Assembly: GCA_023376005.1 (NCBI GenBank)
Contig: CM042163.1
Coordinates: forward strand, 5,791,367 to 5,855,366
Reading direction: 5' to 3'
Length of the DNA stretch: 64,000 nucleotides
From: Doryteuthis pealeii
Lineage: Eukaryota; Mollusca; Cephalopoda; Myopsida; Loliginidae
Shown here: piece after piece, positions 39,201 through 51,345 of the stretch
How the letters are laid out: every line of letters begins with the position of its first letter
How positions within the stretch are numbered: position 1 is the first letter of the stretch
Notes under the pieces: generated by a model
Databases searched by the model: none
Seen by the model: only the letters and a program-made list of their open reading frames with translations
What the model was told of the DNA's origin: nothing
Made by a program: the position numbers and the translations under genes

Positions 39201-40382
39201 GACCTATAATTTTTAATAATCACAAACCCTTGAATTAAAACTTTCATCGACGAATATTATCTATCTCTTCTCGTAAACCCCTTGGCAACTAGTAGAATCG
39301 TTTAATTTCATTTGCTATGACGAACAAGAAAAATCATCAAAACCCAAAGTTGAAATATTTTAACAACTTGTCATTTATGACACCCCTCGGCAATTAGTCT
39401 CCTTTTTTGTGTGACTGTCGTGTGAAATTTATTTATTTTGTTATTTTGTTATCTCTGCTAAACAAAAAAAAAAACCCTGTCCAAATAACAAAATTGTGAG
39501 TTTTATTGCTGTACTGGTTGACATTAATGGGATTATATTATATAAACTCAAAATGACTCATATACGAATAATAACAAGTGTCTTTAAATGTTACTTTCTT
39601 ATACGTATAAGAAATTGGGAAAATACATATAAGACTTATACGTATTTTCCCAATTCAAAAAAAAAGGTGAACAATTAGAAATAATAAAATAAAACAAAAC
39701 TTATTTGCAATCAAAAATAAACTCAATGATTCTGAAATGGTAAAACTTGCAAATCGTCGTCAAAATTAAAACGGAAACTTATTTGGTGGTCCCCCATCAC
39801 AGTTTAACTAAAGTGAATGAATTAACTTTTTTGCGAATTGGGTTTAGGGGTTTGGGGATTAAGTTGTTTTTAAATTACGCATTGCTTTAAAAAACGCAAA
39901 TCACTATACATTTAATTACCCATTGAAATTAATTAATGAATCCAACGGTAGACACATTAGTCTCAGTTGTTTGTGTTTAGTATTGCAATATAGAATTTCA
40001 ATTAAACTTGGACTTTGTTGTTTTTTTGTTTTTTTGTGTTTTCTTCTTCTTCTTCTTCTTCTTCTTCTTCTTCTTCTTCTTCTTCTTCTTCTTCTTCTCA
40101 CTGAATTGGATTAGGCGATTTGGTCGTTTGCTTCTCTCTCTATTTTACCCGCATCAGCTTTGACTGCTTTTCATTTTTTCCAACCCTTTTATCTCTCACC
40201 GATAGGATCAAGAGGACTTCCACATTTTCCTTTCAAGAATTCTTTGACAAAATAACTCTCTGGTTGAAAGGAATATCATTTTTGGAAACAAAAATGAGTT
40301 TGCATTTATAGCCCCCCCCCCTTTAATATTTATACCCTTTTATCTTTTAACCTCTTAATTTTTGTAATACATTTTCTTATTA
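39201..40382. other. AT-rich sequence without a recognised gene
   Basis: Contains a short palindrome (ACGTATAAG... near 39600-39650) and a (TTC)n run at 40041-40098. The Leu-run and Arg-run frames over it are repeat translations. Confidence 0.7.
40041..40098. repeat. (TTC)n microsatellite
   Basis: Nineteen TTC units. Confidence 0.96.
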
Positions 40383-40637
40383 GAAAATGTGAACCATATG
40401 ACCTTTAGGCACCCCTTTTGCTTTGCTGATTCATAAGGACATTTTTTCATTTACACCGTCAACATCCGGTTGTTTGTTAACAGACGATTTTTAGAGGTTT
40501 TTATTTTAAATTATAACCCTAACCCCTAACCCTAACCCTAACAAACAACCGGATGTTGATGGTGTAAATGAAAAAAATGTACTTATGAATCAGCAAAGCA
40601 AAAGGGGTGCCTAAAGGTCATATGGTCCGAAAATGTT
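40383..40637. mobile_element. Foldback element with telomere-like core (arm type 3)
   Basis: Inverted arms of about 95 bp (ACCTTTAGGCACCCCTTTTG, CATCCGGTTGTTTGTTA at the left, complements at the right) differ at few positions. The loop holds ATAACCCTAACCCCTAACCC followed by TAACCCTAAC directly against the right arm. The TTTTCCC core of the other elements is not present. Confidence 0.85.
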
Positions 40638-40639
40638 TT

Positions 40640-42213
40640 AAGAGCAGGGAAAAGTTTAGGATAATCTCTTTCTTCTTTTTTCGCTTGCCTTCCCGGTTGG
40701 TTGAGGACTACGGATTCATTTTGAGATGAACATTTTGCGGCATCGAGCTCCCTTATTACATCATTTAGTGTTGTGTGTTGGGAGAAGTGACCAGTGCAAC
40801 AACAACAACAACAACAGGCGAAAGGGTGTAGCCCGAATTCACTGGCAACGGCCGCACATTTTCATTTGCAAGGCTCACCCTCGACCAACGCATTGAAGAA
40901 CAGTAATCACGCAGGTGAGACGATGCTGATCAATGCCTTATGATATTTGTTGGAAGGCTTACAGTAACCTTCCAACGTGGGTACATATAAGTACAAGAAA
41001 TATTCTGACAAAGTGATAAAATGATAACTATTGTGACTTCTACTTCGCCGTATATCTATCTTATCCAAAGTGTAAATATACAGCTTTTCGTTTCACGCAG
41101 TTAAACGCTCCCCAAGCAAGAACAACAAAAACCGTGACTTGGTTAGTTTTTTCTTTATTCACTTCGCTGGAAAGCGTAAGGAACTGTCCACAGAGAATGG
41201 CCCGCGGATAGAGGTTGGATCACGTCTGTATGATGGAACGAGCTGCGAGGAAAAGAATTAAAAGTCCCGCGAATCCACGGGAATGCCGGGTAGGAAAAGG
41301 AATCTTCCTTCCGGTAGCGAAATAACACTAGGAACAGCAGATTAGTCGAGAAGGGGAAAACAATGGTGCAGGGGGCACAACTCCCCAAGAGTCAATCTAG
41401 GCGAACCATGACACAGAATTTATTCCTAGAGCAACGGAGAAACACATACAAGACAAGAACTACATATACAAATTACAAGGTACAAAATACATAATTAACA
41501 AATATACAAACGTGTATAAAGAAGGTAGGACTCTGTCCTAAAGAAGTGACAAAGTGCGTGTAGGAATGTCACTTACTGATAGCTGGCTGGGGGATAACCC
41601 CCCCCACCCACTTAAGGGTAGAGGCACAAGCGTCTAACCCATGTGAAGTGTTTGACTGTCCCGGAAAAAGAGGACTCAAAATTCGCGGCTTGCTGATTAA
41701 ATACTCTGGCCCCCCATCGGCAGAAACCTGCGGCAAGGGAAGATAACTCTTCTAGACCTCACTTCTAGACAATCGCTACAACTGCTTAGAAAAATCGTGA
41801 ATGATACGTCGAAAGTCTTCGATTATGGTTTCGATGAGTCCCCATTTCGATGATGTCAGTCTAAGTACCAGACGTTGAAAAGGGAAATAACAGCGAGCAA
41901 CCTCATCGACAGAAATCGTAAAATGAGTCGCCCGAGTGGGTCACCCTATTGTACTATCGTGGCTGATGTGGATGGTTCTCGAGGGGCAATCAGCAGGGTT
42001 GGACATTCGTGAGACAGATATTCAATTTGGAGTATAGAAAGGGCACATCGTTAGCAGACTTCCTGGATGTGATCCCTTCTGAATCGATTGAAAGCTTTTC
42101 GTATATCTATGTAGAAGAACAATGATTGGTTGAATATCGTTTTTTCGTACAGAATAAATGCGACAACAATTTATGACGAAGTAATAACAATAATATTTCA
42201 TTGCCAGGGAAAA
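40640..42213. other. GC-richer unassigned region
   Basis: Composition is clearly less AT-rich between about 40680 and 42100, with CAA repeats at 40797-40816 and no recognised coding frame. The stretch around 41150-41480 (TTTATTC near a boundary, then mixed sequence) could be an LTR-like repeat, but no second copy is visible. Confidence 0.4.
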
Positions 42214-42227
42214 CTTAACAGAATAGA

Positions 42228-42825
42228 TTTGGTTTGGTTTGTTTTACGACATATCAACCTCAGTGGGTCATTTAATGCCGACAAAGTTGTGAAATAAATT
42301 CATTCTTAATGCATAATACAATTTTGTTTATCAACTCATGTTTTTCTATTTAACCCATAGATGGGACCCTAACAGATACTACCACTCCGGGTCAGAGTGA
42401 ACCAGGGAGCAATGGTGATGAAGGGGTGCTCCACATTCCCCAAACCTCCAAAACTGGAACCTCACCATCAGATAGAGTTTAACGCCATTCCCAGGATATG
42501 TAGACCCTCAGTCACCGCCTTCTAGCACCCATATGATAAAAAGGGTTGGAGATTGCCATAAGGGCAATAGGGTTGGGAAAATCATGTAGGTGCTAGGGCT
42601 TGATGTGACCAGCCGTTTGATCGGAGGGGGCCTCTCCGACCGCCCGTCTAGCCCAAGATAGGGCCAAAGTGGAGTATTGCATGTCATGAACTGCTCATCC
42701 ACCTAGGTTCTATCCTTAAGCGTCACGGGTCGCCACCCACGGCCAACAGGTGACCCCATTGGGGGAGTCTTACCCCTCTGCTGTGGTGCAGTCAGTGCAT
42801 TCTAACGCCCCAGCCGACGGGGTGG
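42228..42825 (-). mobile_element. Retroposon family D, full-length copy
   Basis: A unit of 598 bases on the minus strand flanked by CTTAACAGAATAGA (42214-42227 and 42826-42839). It starts (minus strand) with CCCGTCGGCTGGGGCGTTAG-like sequence and ends in the TATGCCGTAAAAC tail. It is colinear with 19940-20536 throughout. Confidence 0.9.
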
Positions 42826-42839
42826 CTTAACAGAATAGA

Positions 42840-43835
42840 ATACAAACATAACAAATGAAATACGTATGAAGTGTTGTATAAGTGAAATGTCCTAATAGGA
42901 AAAAGAGTCTTTAGTAGAGAAAGTGTTGAATCTTTGATATGTAGCTGCTAGAAAATGAAAGTGTGAAGACTTCCATGTTAAGCATGTGCCATGTGGTAGG
43001 AGGTTGCTGAGGACACAGAGCACCCCTGTACGTGTACAAGAACGTCGTGCGTTCCTACTCCTTGTCGAGGCAGAAGGTAAGAAAGGGTTTTGGCGCTTTT
43101 TCTTTTATAACACTACTGGCCACGCCACCAAGTGGCTATTGGCAGACACGGGAGGTAATTACATTTCGTGTTCCCTAGCGCCAAATAGTATAACTGTAGC
43201 AAGGGATTTAATCCATACGTTCAGATTAAGAGATGAGGGAAGCCGGGCATCGCGTTCTTGATTAATTGTCTGGCCGCATGAACAGCGGATTCCCCGACCC
43301 ACAGGTGAACTAGGCACAGTTCTTGTCCGATCTTATTCACAGTTCATTGGAGTATTTCATCCTTTAGGTGTGAAGATGCATGTGAATGCTTTTATTTTAG
43401 TGGTTTGTGTTTCTGGATTTCGGGAGTCAGCAAGACTGATAGCGTCTTGTTTATGTTTCTTAGTTCGGGGGTTAAGTGTCTTCCTGCTGACCGTCATAGT
43501 TGCCTTAGTTACTGCCCTTCAATTGGGGTCAGCTATATATTACATCTATCTACGAATTTCATCGTGTGACAGTGGAAAATGTCAATGACAATGAAAAAGC
43601 GAATTCTTCCATTTTTTTTCTCTCAAGACCTCTCAAATTAGCTGAAAACAGAAGATTTCTGGGATAGCTCGGCCTGAATGATGGTGTTTATAAATGCCGT
43701 TATTGAACGCTTTAACTGCTCGCCTGAAAGAAAAACAGTTTCTACAGCAATAAATCTGTGAACTTAAAGGAAAAAGCCCGAATGTAACCCTCTTTCAACT
43801 CGGCATATCTTGTGGGGTTTTAAGGAATTTTTTTA
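42840..43835. other. Mixed-composition region, no gene recognised
   Basis: Open frames at 42986-43261 and 43370-43588 are moderately long for this window. Their residues (for example HATKWLLADTGGNYIS) do not match a family I know and lack flanking splice signals that would link them. Confidence 0.4.
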
Positions 43836-44185
43836 GGTCTTTGGTTATTTCTGATGCGTGTTTACATGTTTTCCTTTTAATCCCATCAGATTTGGTGGTC
43901 GAGCTGAAAAGGAATTAAAGGAAAAAAAAGGAAAAGACAAAGACAAAGGGTAGTTTTTTTTTAATTCAGGCTTTATTCAGAGGACATAGCTACCTCGTGG
44001 AGAGGAACTTTCTTCCTGTCCAGTAATAGCGTCTGATCCTAGTTGAGGCCCAACTCTGAATGGCCCAGAGATTCTCTTGGTGGTAGGTGTAAGTGGGTCC
44101 TTTTTCCTGCACATGCTCAGAGGGTTCTTCCGCTCTGAGGGATCATGGGAGATTGTTATTTTTTAACTTTTTTATTTATTTTAAT
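43836..44185 (+). repeat. Dispersed repeat family E, copy 1
   Basis: About 345 bp shared with 50872-51221: TTTGGTTATTTCTGATGCGT, GAAAAGGAATTAAAGGAAA, TCAGGCTTTATTCA, TTTCTTCCTGTCCAGTAATA, CACATGCTCAGAGGGTTC and GGGAGATTGTTATTTTTTAA. No tRNA-like boxes seen. It may be an LTR fragment or another non-coding repeat. Confidence 0.8.
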
Positions 44186-44412
44186 TCCTACAATCTTAAG
44201 AGATCGTCATCAATTTTCATCCGTTAGTGAGGACACCACCAGGATTCTGGCCTTGTACCAGTTGTATGCTACACGCGAAATACGCTACGTTACTTACCTC
44301 ATTACCAACGAAAGGTATACATCTTATCCCGCAATTACCAAATAGTGACCTCCGATAAAAGACCATGAAAATGCACACAACGAAACATATCTTTTTTTTT
44401 TACAAACAAAAC

Positions 44413-44618
44413 TTGGTTATTTCCTATAAGTCTAACATAAACAAAGGGGAACCACCCTTGACTGATAAATTATTTATTTATTCATTGATGTACTAGGAAA
44501 AATAAGACGGAGTTAGGGTTAGGGTTTAGGGTTAGTTTAATGGGAAAATAAATATAAATAATTTATCAGTCAAGAGTGGTTCCCCTTTGTTTATTTTAGA
44601 CTTATAGGAAATAATCCA
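44413..44618. mobile_element. Foldback element with telomere-like core (arm type 2)
   Basis: Arms GGTTATTTCCTATAAGTCTA and GGGGAACCAC...GACTGATAAATTA pair with complements at the right. The core on the minus strand is TTTTCCCATTAAACTAACCC followed by TAAACCCTAACCCTAACTCC. Same arms as 9127-9338, with moderate divergence. Confidence 0.85.
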
Positions 44619-45095
44619 AAACTTTATCTGCAAATGTCAGCAATAAAGACCCGGCAAAATTCACGAATAAAAGAAAACCAGATGATTTCAACAAAATAAA
44701 CAATTTGTCATCTGCGTGCATAAAAAACAATTCTAACCCCCCCCCCCCCCCCTGTAAAAGCGACGTCATCGCAAACCAATATATTTCCTCATTTCTTTTA
44801 ACAAGTAAAACTTTTTAGGAAGATTCCGAACAAACTACTTTAGAATTTTCTCATACACTCCAAATGGCGATTCCAAAATATTCTTACATCATAATGAACA
44901 ACTAACATTGCCCCCCCCCCCCACCCCATCAATACATTGGAAAGTCAGATTAGTCATTTGATTTTATAAAAAAACAACTTCAGATACAGCATCCAAAAAT
45001 GTACTATACCAAACTAATACTTTTAGAACAATTATTGGTTTTCATAGAGTGAGGACAACTGCGTATCATCCTCAAAATAATACATTGGAATTAGT

Positions 45096-45418
45096 TATAC
45101 CAGTTATACTTTACTGGCTATTTGGTGCCAGGGAGGATATTTAGTCGGTATCTACTCACCAGGTTCCAATATTAGCATTAGTATATCCATTGATACACTA
45201 ACACTGAATAAACGGAAGGAAAGACAAGATAATCTCATATACACATATAGGAATATTTAATACAGTCATGAGCAAACTGTGACCCATAATTGATGCTAGG
45301 GTAATTATTTAGTCGCATCTCCACTCACGAAGAACCAATATTAGCGTTAGTATATTCATTGATATACTAACATTAAATAAACAGAAAGGAAAGAAGAGAT
45401 GATCTCATATAATACATT
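45096..45418 (+). repeat. Two diverged tandem copies, about 165 bp
   Basis: ATTTAGTCG...ATCTCCACTCAC..., then CCAATATTAGCRTTAGTATA, TTGATAYACTAACA and AACAGAAAGGAAAG-type words occur near 45130-45240 and again near 45305-45415. Confidence 0.8.
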
Positions 45419-45607
45419 TCATAGGCGTGTAAAATTCAAGTTAATAATTGAACAACAGCTCCAAGTTGGTTCCATGCAAAGAGAAGATAATTCCCTACAG
45501 GCGCATATAATAAATATGTAAGAAGTAATACAATAGAAAACACAATTGTCCAAACAGATGAAATGTACACATTGTTCTATGAACAAACAATGTACAAAGA
45601 GCGGCGT

Positions 45608-46390
45608 AACGGTCACTAAATTGACCAGTTAGTTATAATTCATTTTCTATAGTTATTTTGGTTTACCAATTTAATTATCACCACAATATCTAGTCTTAGA
45701 ATAATCTAGTTGATTTTTATGAATCCCATTTTATCAGTTGCTGCTGAGTCCTTAATTCACAGCCGAATTAAGACTAAATGAAAATGATTAAGGGAAGCAG
45801 AGCCCATATATCAACCCTACAGGTAGATTGTGTTTTAAGCCGTTCTTAAGTGTTATATCTCTTTAATATTCAAGACCTACATGTGTTTATGGAATGAGGG
45901 TGTTAAGTAAAAAAGTAAAGTCGTCGGGGCGGCCTAAAGTCGGTATCAGCCAGTCAGCGAGGGAGTCTATCCCCTTTTCAATAGCGCTAGACCAAGGAGA
46001 TTGTTTGGCGTCTGAGGTGGAGCGCCACACCTAACATCAGCCCCTTACTTTACCGCACAGATCCCTGTGCTACTCATAACGCTGAGTTGGCGGGGACCGG
46101 TATCGAACTAGGAACCTTGTGGTTTCCAGCCGAACGCTCTACCGACTGAGCTAACCCGGCCCCAAAGAGGGTGTAAAGGTCACTAAATTGGCTTTTTAGT
46201 AATTCTTTATTTTTATACAGGTATTTTTTTTTTGTTTGCCAATTTAAGTACCATCACAATACCTCGTCTTAGAATGATTTAGTAGATTCTATGTCCCATT
46301 TTATCAGTTGCTTCTGAACCCTTAGATTTACTGCAACTCACAGGAAATGGGTAAAGGGACAAAGGAAATCAGAGTCCATATACAAACTCT
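45608..46390 (+). repeat. Tandem duplication interrupted by SINE A
   Basis: GTCACTAAATTG ... CCATCACAATAC-like, GTCTTAGAAT, CCCATTTTATCAGTTGCT occurs at 45613-45830 and at 46178-46390. The SINE copy 45907-46166 lies between them. Confidence 0.8.
45907..46166 (-). mobile_element. SINE family A, full-length copy with target duplication
   Basis: The minus strand is complete: head GGCCGGGTTAGCTCAGTCGG, B box GTTCGATACCGG, body CAGGGATCTGTGCGGTAAAG, 3' end ACCGACTTTAGGCCGCCCCG. GAGGGTGTTAA (45896-45906) and GAGGGTGTAAA (46167-46177) flank it. The least diverged copy in the window. Confidence 0.92.
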
Positions 46391-47900
46391 ATTTAGTTTT
46401 CACTTTTGCTGGTCAAAGAGGTGAAACGGCAATAATTTGTATAAGACAAAGACACTGTATGTTCATTTCTATTGAAATGGATTTGTTGTTATCTTTTATT
46501 AAATGTTATCTATTTCTTCGTTTTCACGGTGTTTATTATATAAACATAATAACATCAGTTTGAGGCATCGAGCATCTTCTATCCGAAAACCGGCAACAGT
46601 TACATTCATTGGTTGTAACCTAAAAACTTCTTGTAAATAAATTCGTCATTTTATTATTCTAAATGAAACATTGTTTTTGTTGTTGTTATTTATTTATTTA
46701 TTTATTTATCTATTTAATTTTGCATTACTATGTGTTTCTGTTTGAATTTAGATAAATATTGTTTATGGAACAAAAGAGTTTTTTCTTTCATAAACAATAG
46801 TTATTTAAATTCATTTATTCATAATGAATTCATTTATTTATAAAAAATACCTTTTGAGACGTTAGGTTTAGGCTACTTCTAGAGTTTTCTTATATCATTT
46901 AATGCAATTCTAATATCTCTTGCGCGCTATTGTGCATTATTTAGTTTAATTTATAAAATTATCTTTAAAGACAAATTTTTTTCTTGTGTTTCCATTGGAT
47001 TTTGTTGTTATCTTTTATTGTAGTAATATGTTATCTATTTCTTCCTTTGTTCAGTTTTCACGATTATTTATTAGTAAATTTTATTTAATCAAATTTAATT
47101 TATTATTATTATTATTAACTTGATCAGTCAAGGTGTTAGCGTTTTCTTTCCACACAGACCAGCGGCAGTTACAATCGGTACAAAATGGTAAATGTTAAAA
47201 AAAAACTTTAATTTTTGGGGTGAATTTTCATCTCAATGGTGAGGTGAAATAAAATACCACATCAGAGTTGGAGACAAAGATCCCATTCTGTTCAATAAAC
47301 AGGGGTGACAAGCATATCCATAAGCAAAGACTAAAAAACTGCGTCTTTTCTCGTCTTTGACAAGAACCAACAAGAGAAAGAATAAGGGATATCAATTCCC
47401 ACGTGACCAACGGACTCGTGGCGTGAGAAGGCACGCACACAATTCAATTATTTTCGTCTCCTTATAAATGGTTTGATCGAGAGAGACTCATCTAATGATA
47501 AAGACGACTATAATAGCCGTAAAGAATTACAACCGAAAGCATTACCAATTGTTCTCCAGTGGATACGTCAAGAACGCCTAATGAATCAGGTTTTCCGTCT
47601 TTACTGCAATTACTGGTTCCACAATATTAATTCTTAGACTTATGGTTGATCGAGCTGATACAGAGACAGACATCTTGGACAGTCATATATTTTCTGGTGA
47701 ATTATGTGATATTATGTCACAAATTGATTTTCATAATTTCTCGAAAGGACATCATCATCCTACGAATATTAAACCCTTTATTTTCAAATGCACAGTTCTG
47801 GGAAAAGTGTGGCTCACAGTTGATTGGGTTAGAACATTTTTAGAAACTCCATGTACCGGGCCTGTTCTGGCATGGCCATTGAAATAGTTCTTAATTGAAA
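46391..47900. other. AT-rich region without a recognised gene
   Basis: Contains (TTTA)n at 46689-46712 and a diverged repeat of GTTATCTTTTATT ... TTATCTATTTCTTC (46490 and 47010). The open frame at 47642-47887 is not recognised and has no convincing splice partners. Confidence 0.6.
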
Positions 47901-47912
47901 CAAATCCTGATG

Positions 47913-47913
<1 letters not shown>

Positions 47914-47963
<50 letters not shown>
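47914..47963. repeat. (CA)n microsatellite
   Basis: About 25 CA units. The Cys-Val frames on the minus strand are its translation. Confidence 0.96.
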
Positions 47964-47967
<4 letters not shown>

Positions 47968-48252
47968 ATCAATAGACAGATTGAAACTATAGATCGAACC
48001 ATCGAATAATCACAAGACAACGCAAAAGAGAGAAAAGTCAGAACAAGATAATGTGAGTTGAAACAAGAAACTTACAGAAGATAAAATGTTTTACGATGTT
48101 AATAACGACAATAATAGTAAAATAAGGAAATCCAATTCAAATAGAAGAATTACATGGAGAAAATATTACAATTTTTTTCTATTTTTAAACTTCTCTCTTC
48201 GTATCTCCAATTTTGGGTGGGCACAGTTATCAAAATATATATTATAAAAACA

Positions 48253-48254
<2 letters not shown>

Positions 48255-48317
<63 letters not shown>

Positions 48318-48327
48318 TATATACATA

Positions 48328-48404
<77 letters not shown>
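48255..48404. repeat. Compound (CA)n(TA)n(TG)n(GA)n microsatellite
   Basis: About 15 CA, 18 TA, 11 TG and 27 GA units follow one another. The CA and TG runs around the TA run can pair as a hairpin. Confidence 0.96.
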
Positions 48405-48408
<4 letters not shown>

Positions 48409-48499
48409 TTTAAAAATAAGTAAAATATAATATCCATGAAAACAGATATAATGGAAAACAATGTACTTATGTATCTATCCTTTACTGAATATAATAAAT

Positions 48500-49554
48500 T
48501 TAGGCACTGGCAAACTGAGCCTAAAATGCATTTTTGACAAAATGACTTTAGCCCCCCCCCCCTACAGAAAATAATTTACCAAAAATCAGGGAATTATCAG
48601 ATTTTAATGGAATTTTTCAGTGTTTATTCATCAATGAATGATCTTTATAATACATTATTTATTTTATTTCAAAACTTTCTGATTTTTTTCAGGTCACTTA
48701 ATTTTTAACCCCCCCCCCTTTACTTTGGGAGTGTAAAATATTGGCGAGTTGGTCCTTCATTGATACTGATTACAGTAGAAATAAAAAGATAAAAGACCGA
48801 AGTTGTAAATAGAAAAAAAAAAATTTCTAAGTGGAATATTGTGAAAATAAGTACCGAAAATCGGAAAATAAAATGTTAAAAAATAATAAATAATTAATTT
48901 TTTGGAGATTTCTTTTTTACTCATTTCGATAATTATTTAATTGGCTATTATCTTATAAAAGAAAAAAATATACATCGATATTTTTTCTGCTTCAAAGGGG
49001 GGGGCTACATTTTCAATAGTTTTTCTTCAAAACGATACTTTGATTGATTAAAATAAGGTTTGCATTAAATAGATATTTATTTCTAGAATCTAAAAATATA
49101 ACATTTTAAACTTAAAATCCGAATATTTTTATTTTAAATGAATTTTATATATTCATTTTTCATAGCAAAAATACTAAATTAAAGTTTTGAAATAAAATAA
49201 CTGATTCATTAATTGATAAATCAATCCTGAAAATTTCATTAAAATCGGATAATTACCTGATTTTTGGGAATTTCTTTTTTTGCAATCGCGAATGTTATAT
49301 TAAAATTGTAAACAGCACTTAAAACCCTTGAAAAAGAGACAGAATGGCGGATCGCGTCGAAATTGACCAAAACAAATCCCTTTAAATGTATTAAAAATAA
49401 ACTGCATATGTAATGATATTTTTCTTTTTTTAATGATGGTCATTATGTTACAACTTATCGATTTAGACAAAAGTTTGACCTTAAATAATAGATTTAATTA
49501 TTTTTGATTCGCTTTTAAAACTCGTAGTATCCGATTTTTTTTGCCAGTGCCTAA
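48500..49554. mobile_element. Inverted-repeat DNA element, 1055 bp
   Basis: The ends TTAGGCACTGGCAA and TTGCCAGTGCCTAA are perfect inverted repeats flanked by ATAAAT on both sides (48494-48499, 49555-49560). Subterminal arms (CCAAAAATCAGGGAATTATC left, complement near 49255 right) also pair. It holds several C runs and no transposase frame. Related inner sequence occurs at 22632-23215. Confidence 0.8.
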
Positions 49555-49560
49555 ATAAAT

Positions 49561-50205
49561 TCATACAACGATTGCTGTTTGAACAGTTGCATTGCATCCA
49601 ACAAAACCTTCATCAGATGGTGACTCTGGGTTCAGGAATGGTTTCGGGGCCGAAGCATCATTACCATTAACCCAGTACGTCCCAGTAATATATCACGATA
49701 CCAACAGATTTTTTTTGTCCTCTTTTATCCCTCTTTCTCTGGCCTAGGATGAAGATGTTAAAATAAACTAATCCTTACTCCCATCCAATTTTCTTTAGGA
49801 TATGATAATCCTGGTGGCCACAGACAGACAACAACATGACAAGCCTTTGGTGTTGGCTCGTCCAAGTGGCCTCAAATTAAAAATAAAGAAGTAACAACTC
49901 CTGTTGGCGTCTCCAGTGGTTGCTGTCTGGATTATAATTGAGGGTCTGAACTATAATGAACAAGCTTGGTAAGAGACAGCACTCTCTCACCCACAACTAT
50001 TTTGAATTTGTATCTTTACAACTTTCAACAGATTCACTTGCTGAAAAGTTTGTATACCCAACGTATTTATTTTTTATTCTTCTCATCCCCTTAAAAAGAA
50101 AAAAGAAAAAAGAAAAACAAGAATGACACTAGGCGGGGAATAGATAGACAAAACGATATACCAGCAAGCAATCGGCAGTCAAAAGAAAAAGACATTCTTA
50201 CATTC
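49561..50205. other. Unassigned sequence
   Basis: Mixed composition with no supported coding region or repeat copy found elsewhere in the window. Confidence 0.5.
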
Positions 50206-50744
50206 GGTAATTTATGAGGAAGTGCGTCCGGTCTCCTGCCTCAGAAATTGCGACCCGGTGACTATTAAAATAACGTCCCCAGCTATGTCGTCTCGGCGGT
50301 GTTACTTGAAAGAAAACAACCAACTTAGGGCGTTAAATATATTTTAGAGAGGGTTGGGCTTCTCTTTATGAACAAATGGAGATGGGTGGATAGATATATA
50401 TAAACAAAGTAAAAAATGAACAAATTGAGGTAGATAGATAGATAGATAGATAGATATCCATCTTCATATCTAAACAAGAATTACGACAGATTTCTATAAA
50501 TAAACAAGAATTACGACAAATTTCTATAAATAAATTTCTAAACAAATTACGATAAATAAATAAGAATTACGACAAAAAAAAAAGAGAAGCCCCCCCCCCT
50601 CTAAAATACATTTAACGCCCTAAGCTGGTTGTTTTCTTTCAAGTAACACCACCGAGACGACATAGCTGGGGACGATATTTTAATAGTCACCGGATAGCAA
50701 TTTCTGAGGCAGGAGACCAGGACGCACTTTTTCATAAATTACCT
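50206..50744. mobile_element. Foldback element, about 157-bp arms
   Basis: The left arm 50206-50362 (GTAATTTATGAGGAAGTGCG, TCTCCTGCCTCAGAAATTGC, AACGTCCCCAGCTATGTCGT, GGGCGTTAAATATATTTTAG) pairs with the right arm 50586-50744 with few differences. The loop contains a GATA run (50432-50456) and a tandem repeat of ACAAGAATTACGACAAATTT (50470-50575). Confidence 0.85.
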
Positions 50745-50871
50745 TACATTCTCCCAACATGAAAATATATCATACCTTTCACGATTCATAATGAATTTTG
50801 ACCAGTTTGTTGCCTATTTCACCTATGTTGCCTTTGAAGAAGTGACAATTATTTTAATGTTTTGGTTTAAA

Positions 50872-51221
50872 AGTCGTTGGTTATTTCTGGTGCGTGTTCA
50901 CCGGTTTTCCTTTTAACGCCATCATATTTTGTGGTCGCGCTGAAAAGGAATTAAAGGAAAGAAAAGGAAGAGACAAAGACAAAAAGTAGTTTTAAGATTC
51001 AGGCTTTATTCACGAGTCATAGCCACCACATGGAGAGGAAATTTCTTCCTGTCCAGTAATAGTATCTGGTCCCAGTTAAGGTCTAAGTCCGAATGGCCGA
51101 GAGATTATTTTGGTGGTCGGAAGTGGGTCCTTTTTCCAGCACATGCTCGGAGGGTTCGTCCGGTCTGAAGGCTGACGGGAGATTGTTATTTTTTAATTTT
51201 TTAATTTTAATTTTATTTTAA
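50872..51221 (+). repeat. Dispersed repeat family E, copy 2
   Basis: Colinear with 43836-44185 over its whole length, in the same orientation. The flanks differ, which sets the repeat limits. Confidence 0.8.
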
Positions 51222-51345
51222 TACTCACACCTTATGTTTGATTGTGGAATCCACAAACATTAGAAATAATACGATGAAAGAAAATTTGCCATACGCACAC
51301 TGAGTCCCTAGAGCGTCACATATACGTATTCTTTGTTACTCTAAT

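Noticed and set aside
39916..40114. Arg-rich and Leu-rich frames
   Set aside because: Both are translations of the (TTC)n run.
44280..44390. Minus-strand first exon ending in GAG|GTAAGT
   Set aside because: The donor is good, but the 23-residue frame is unremarkable and no further exon was found.
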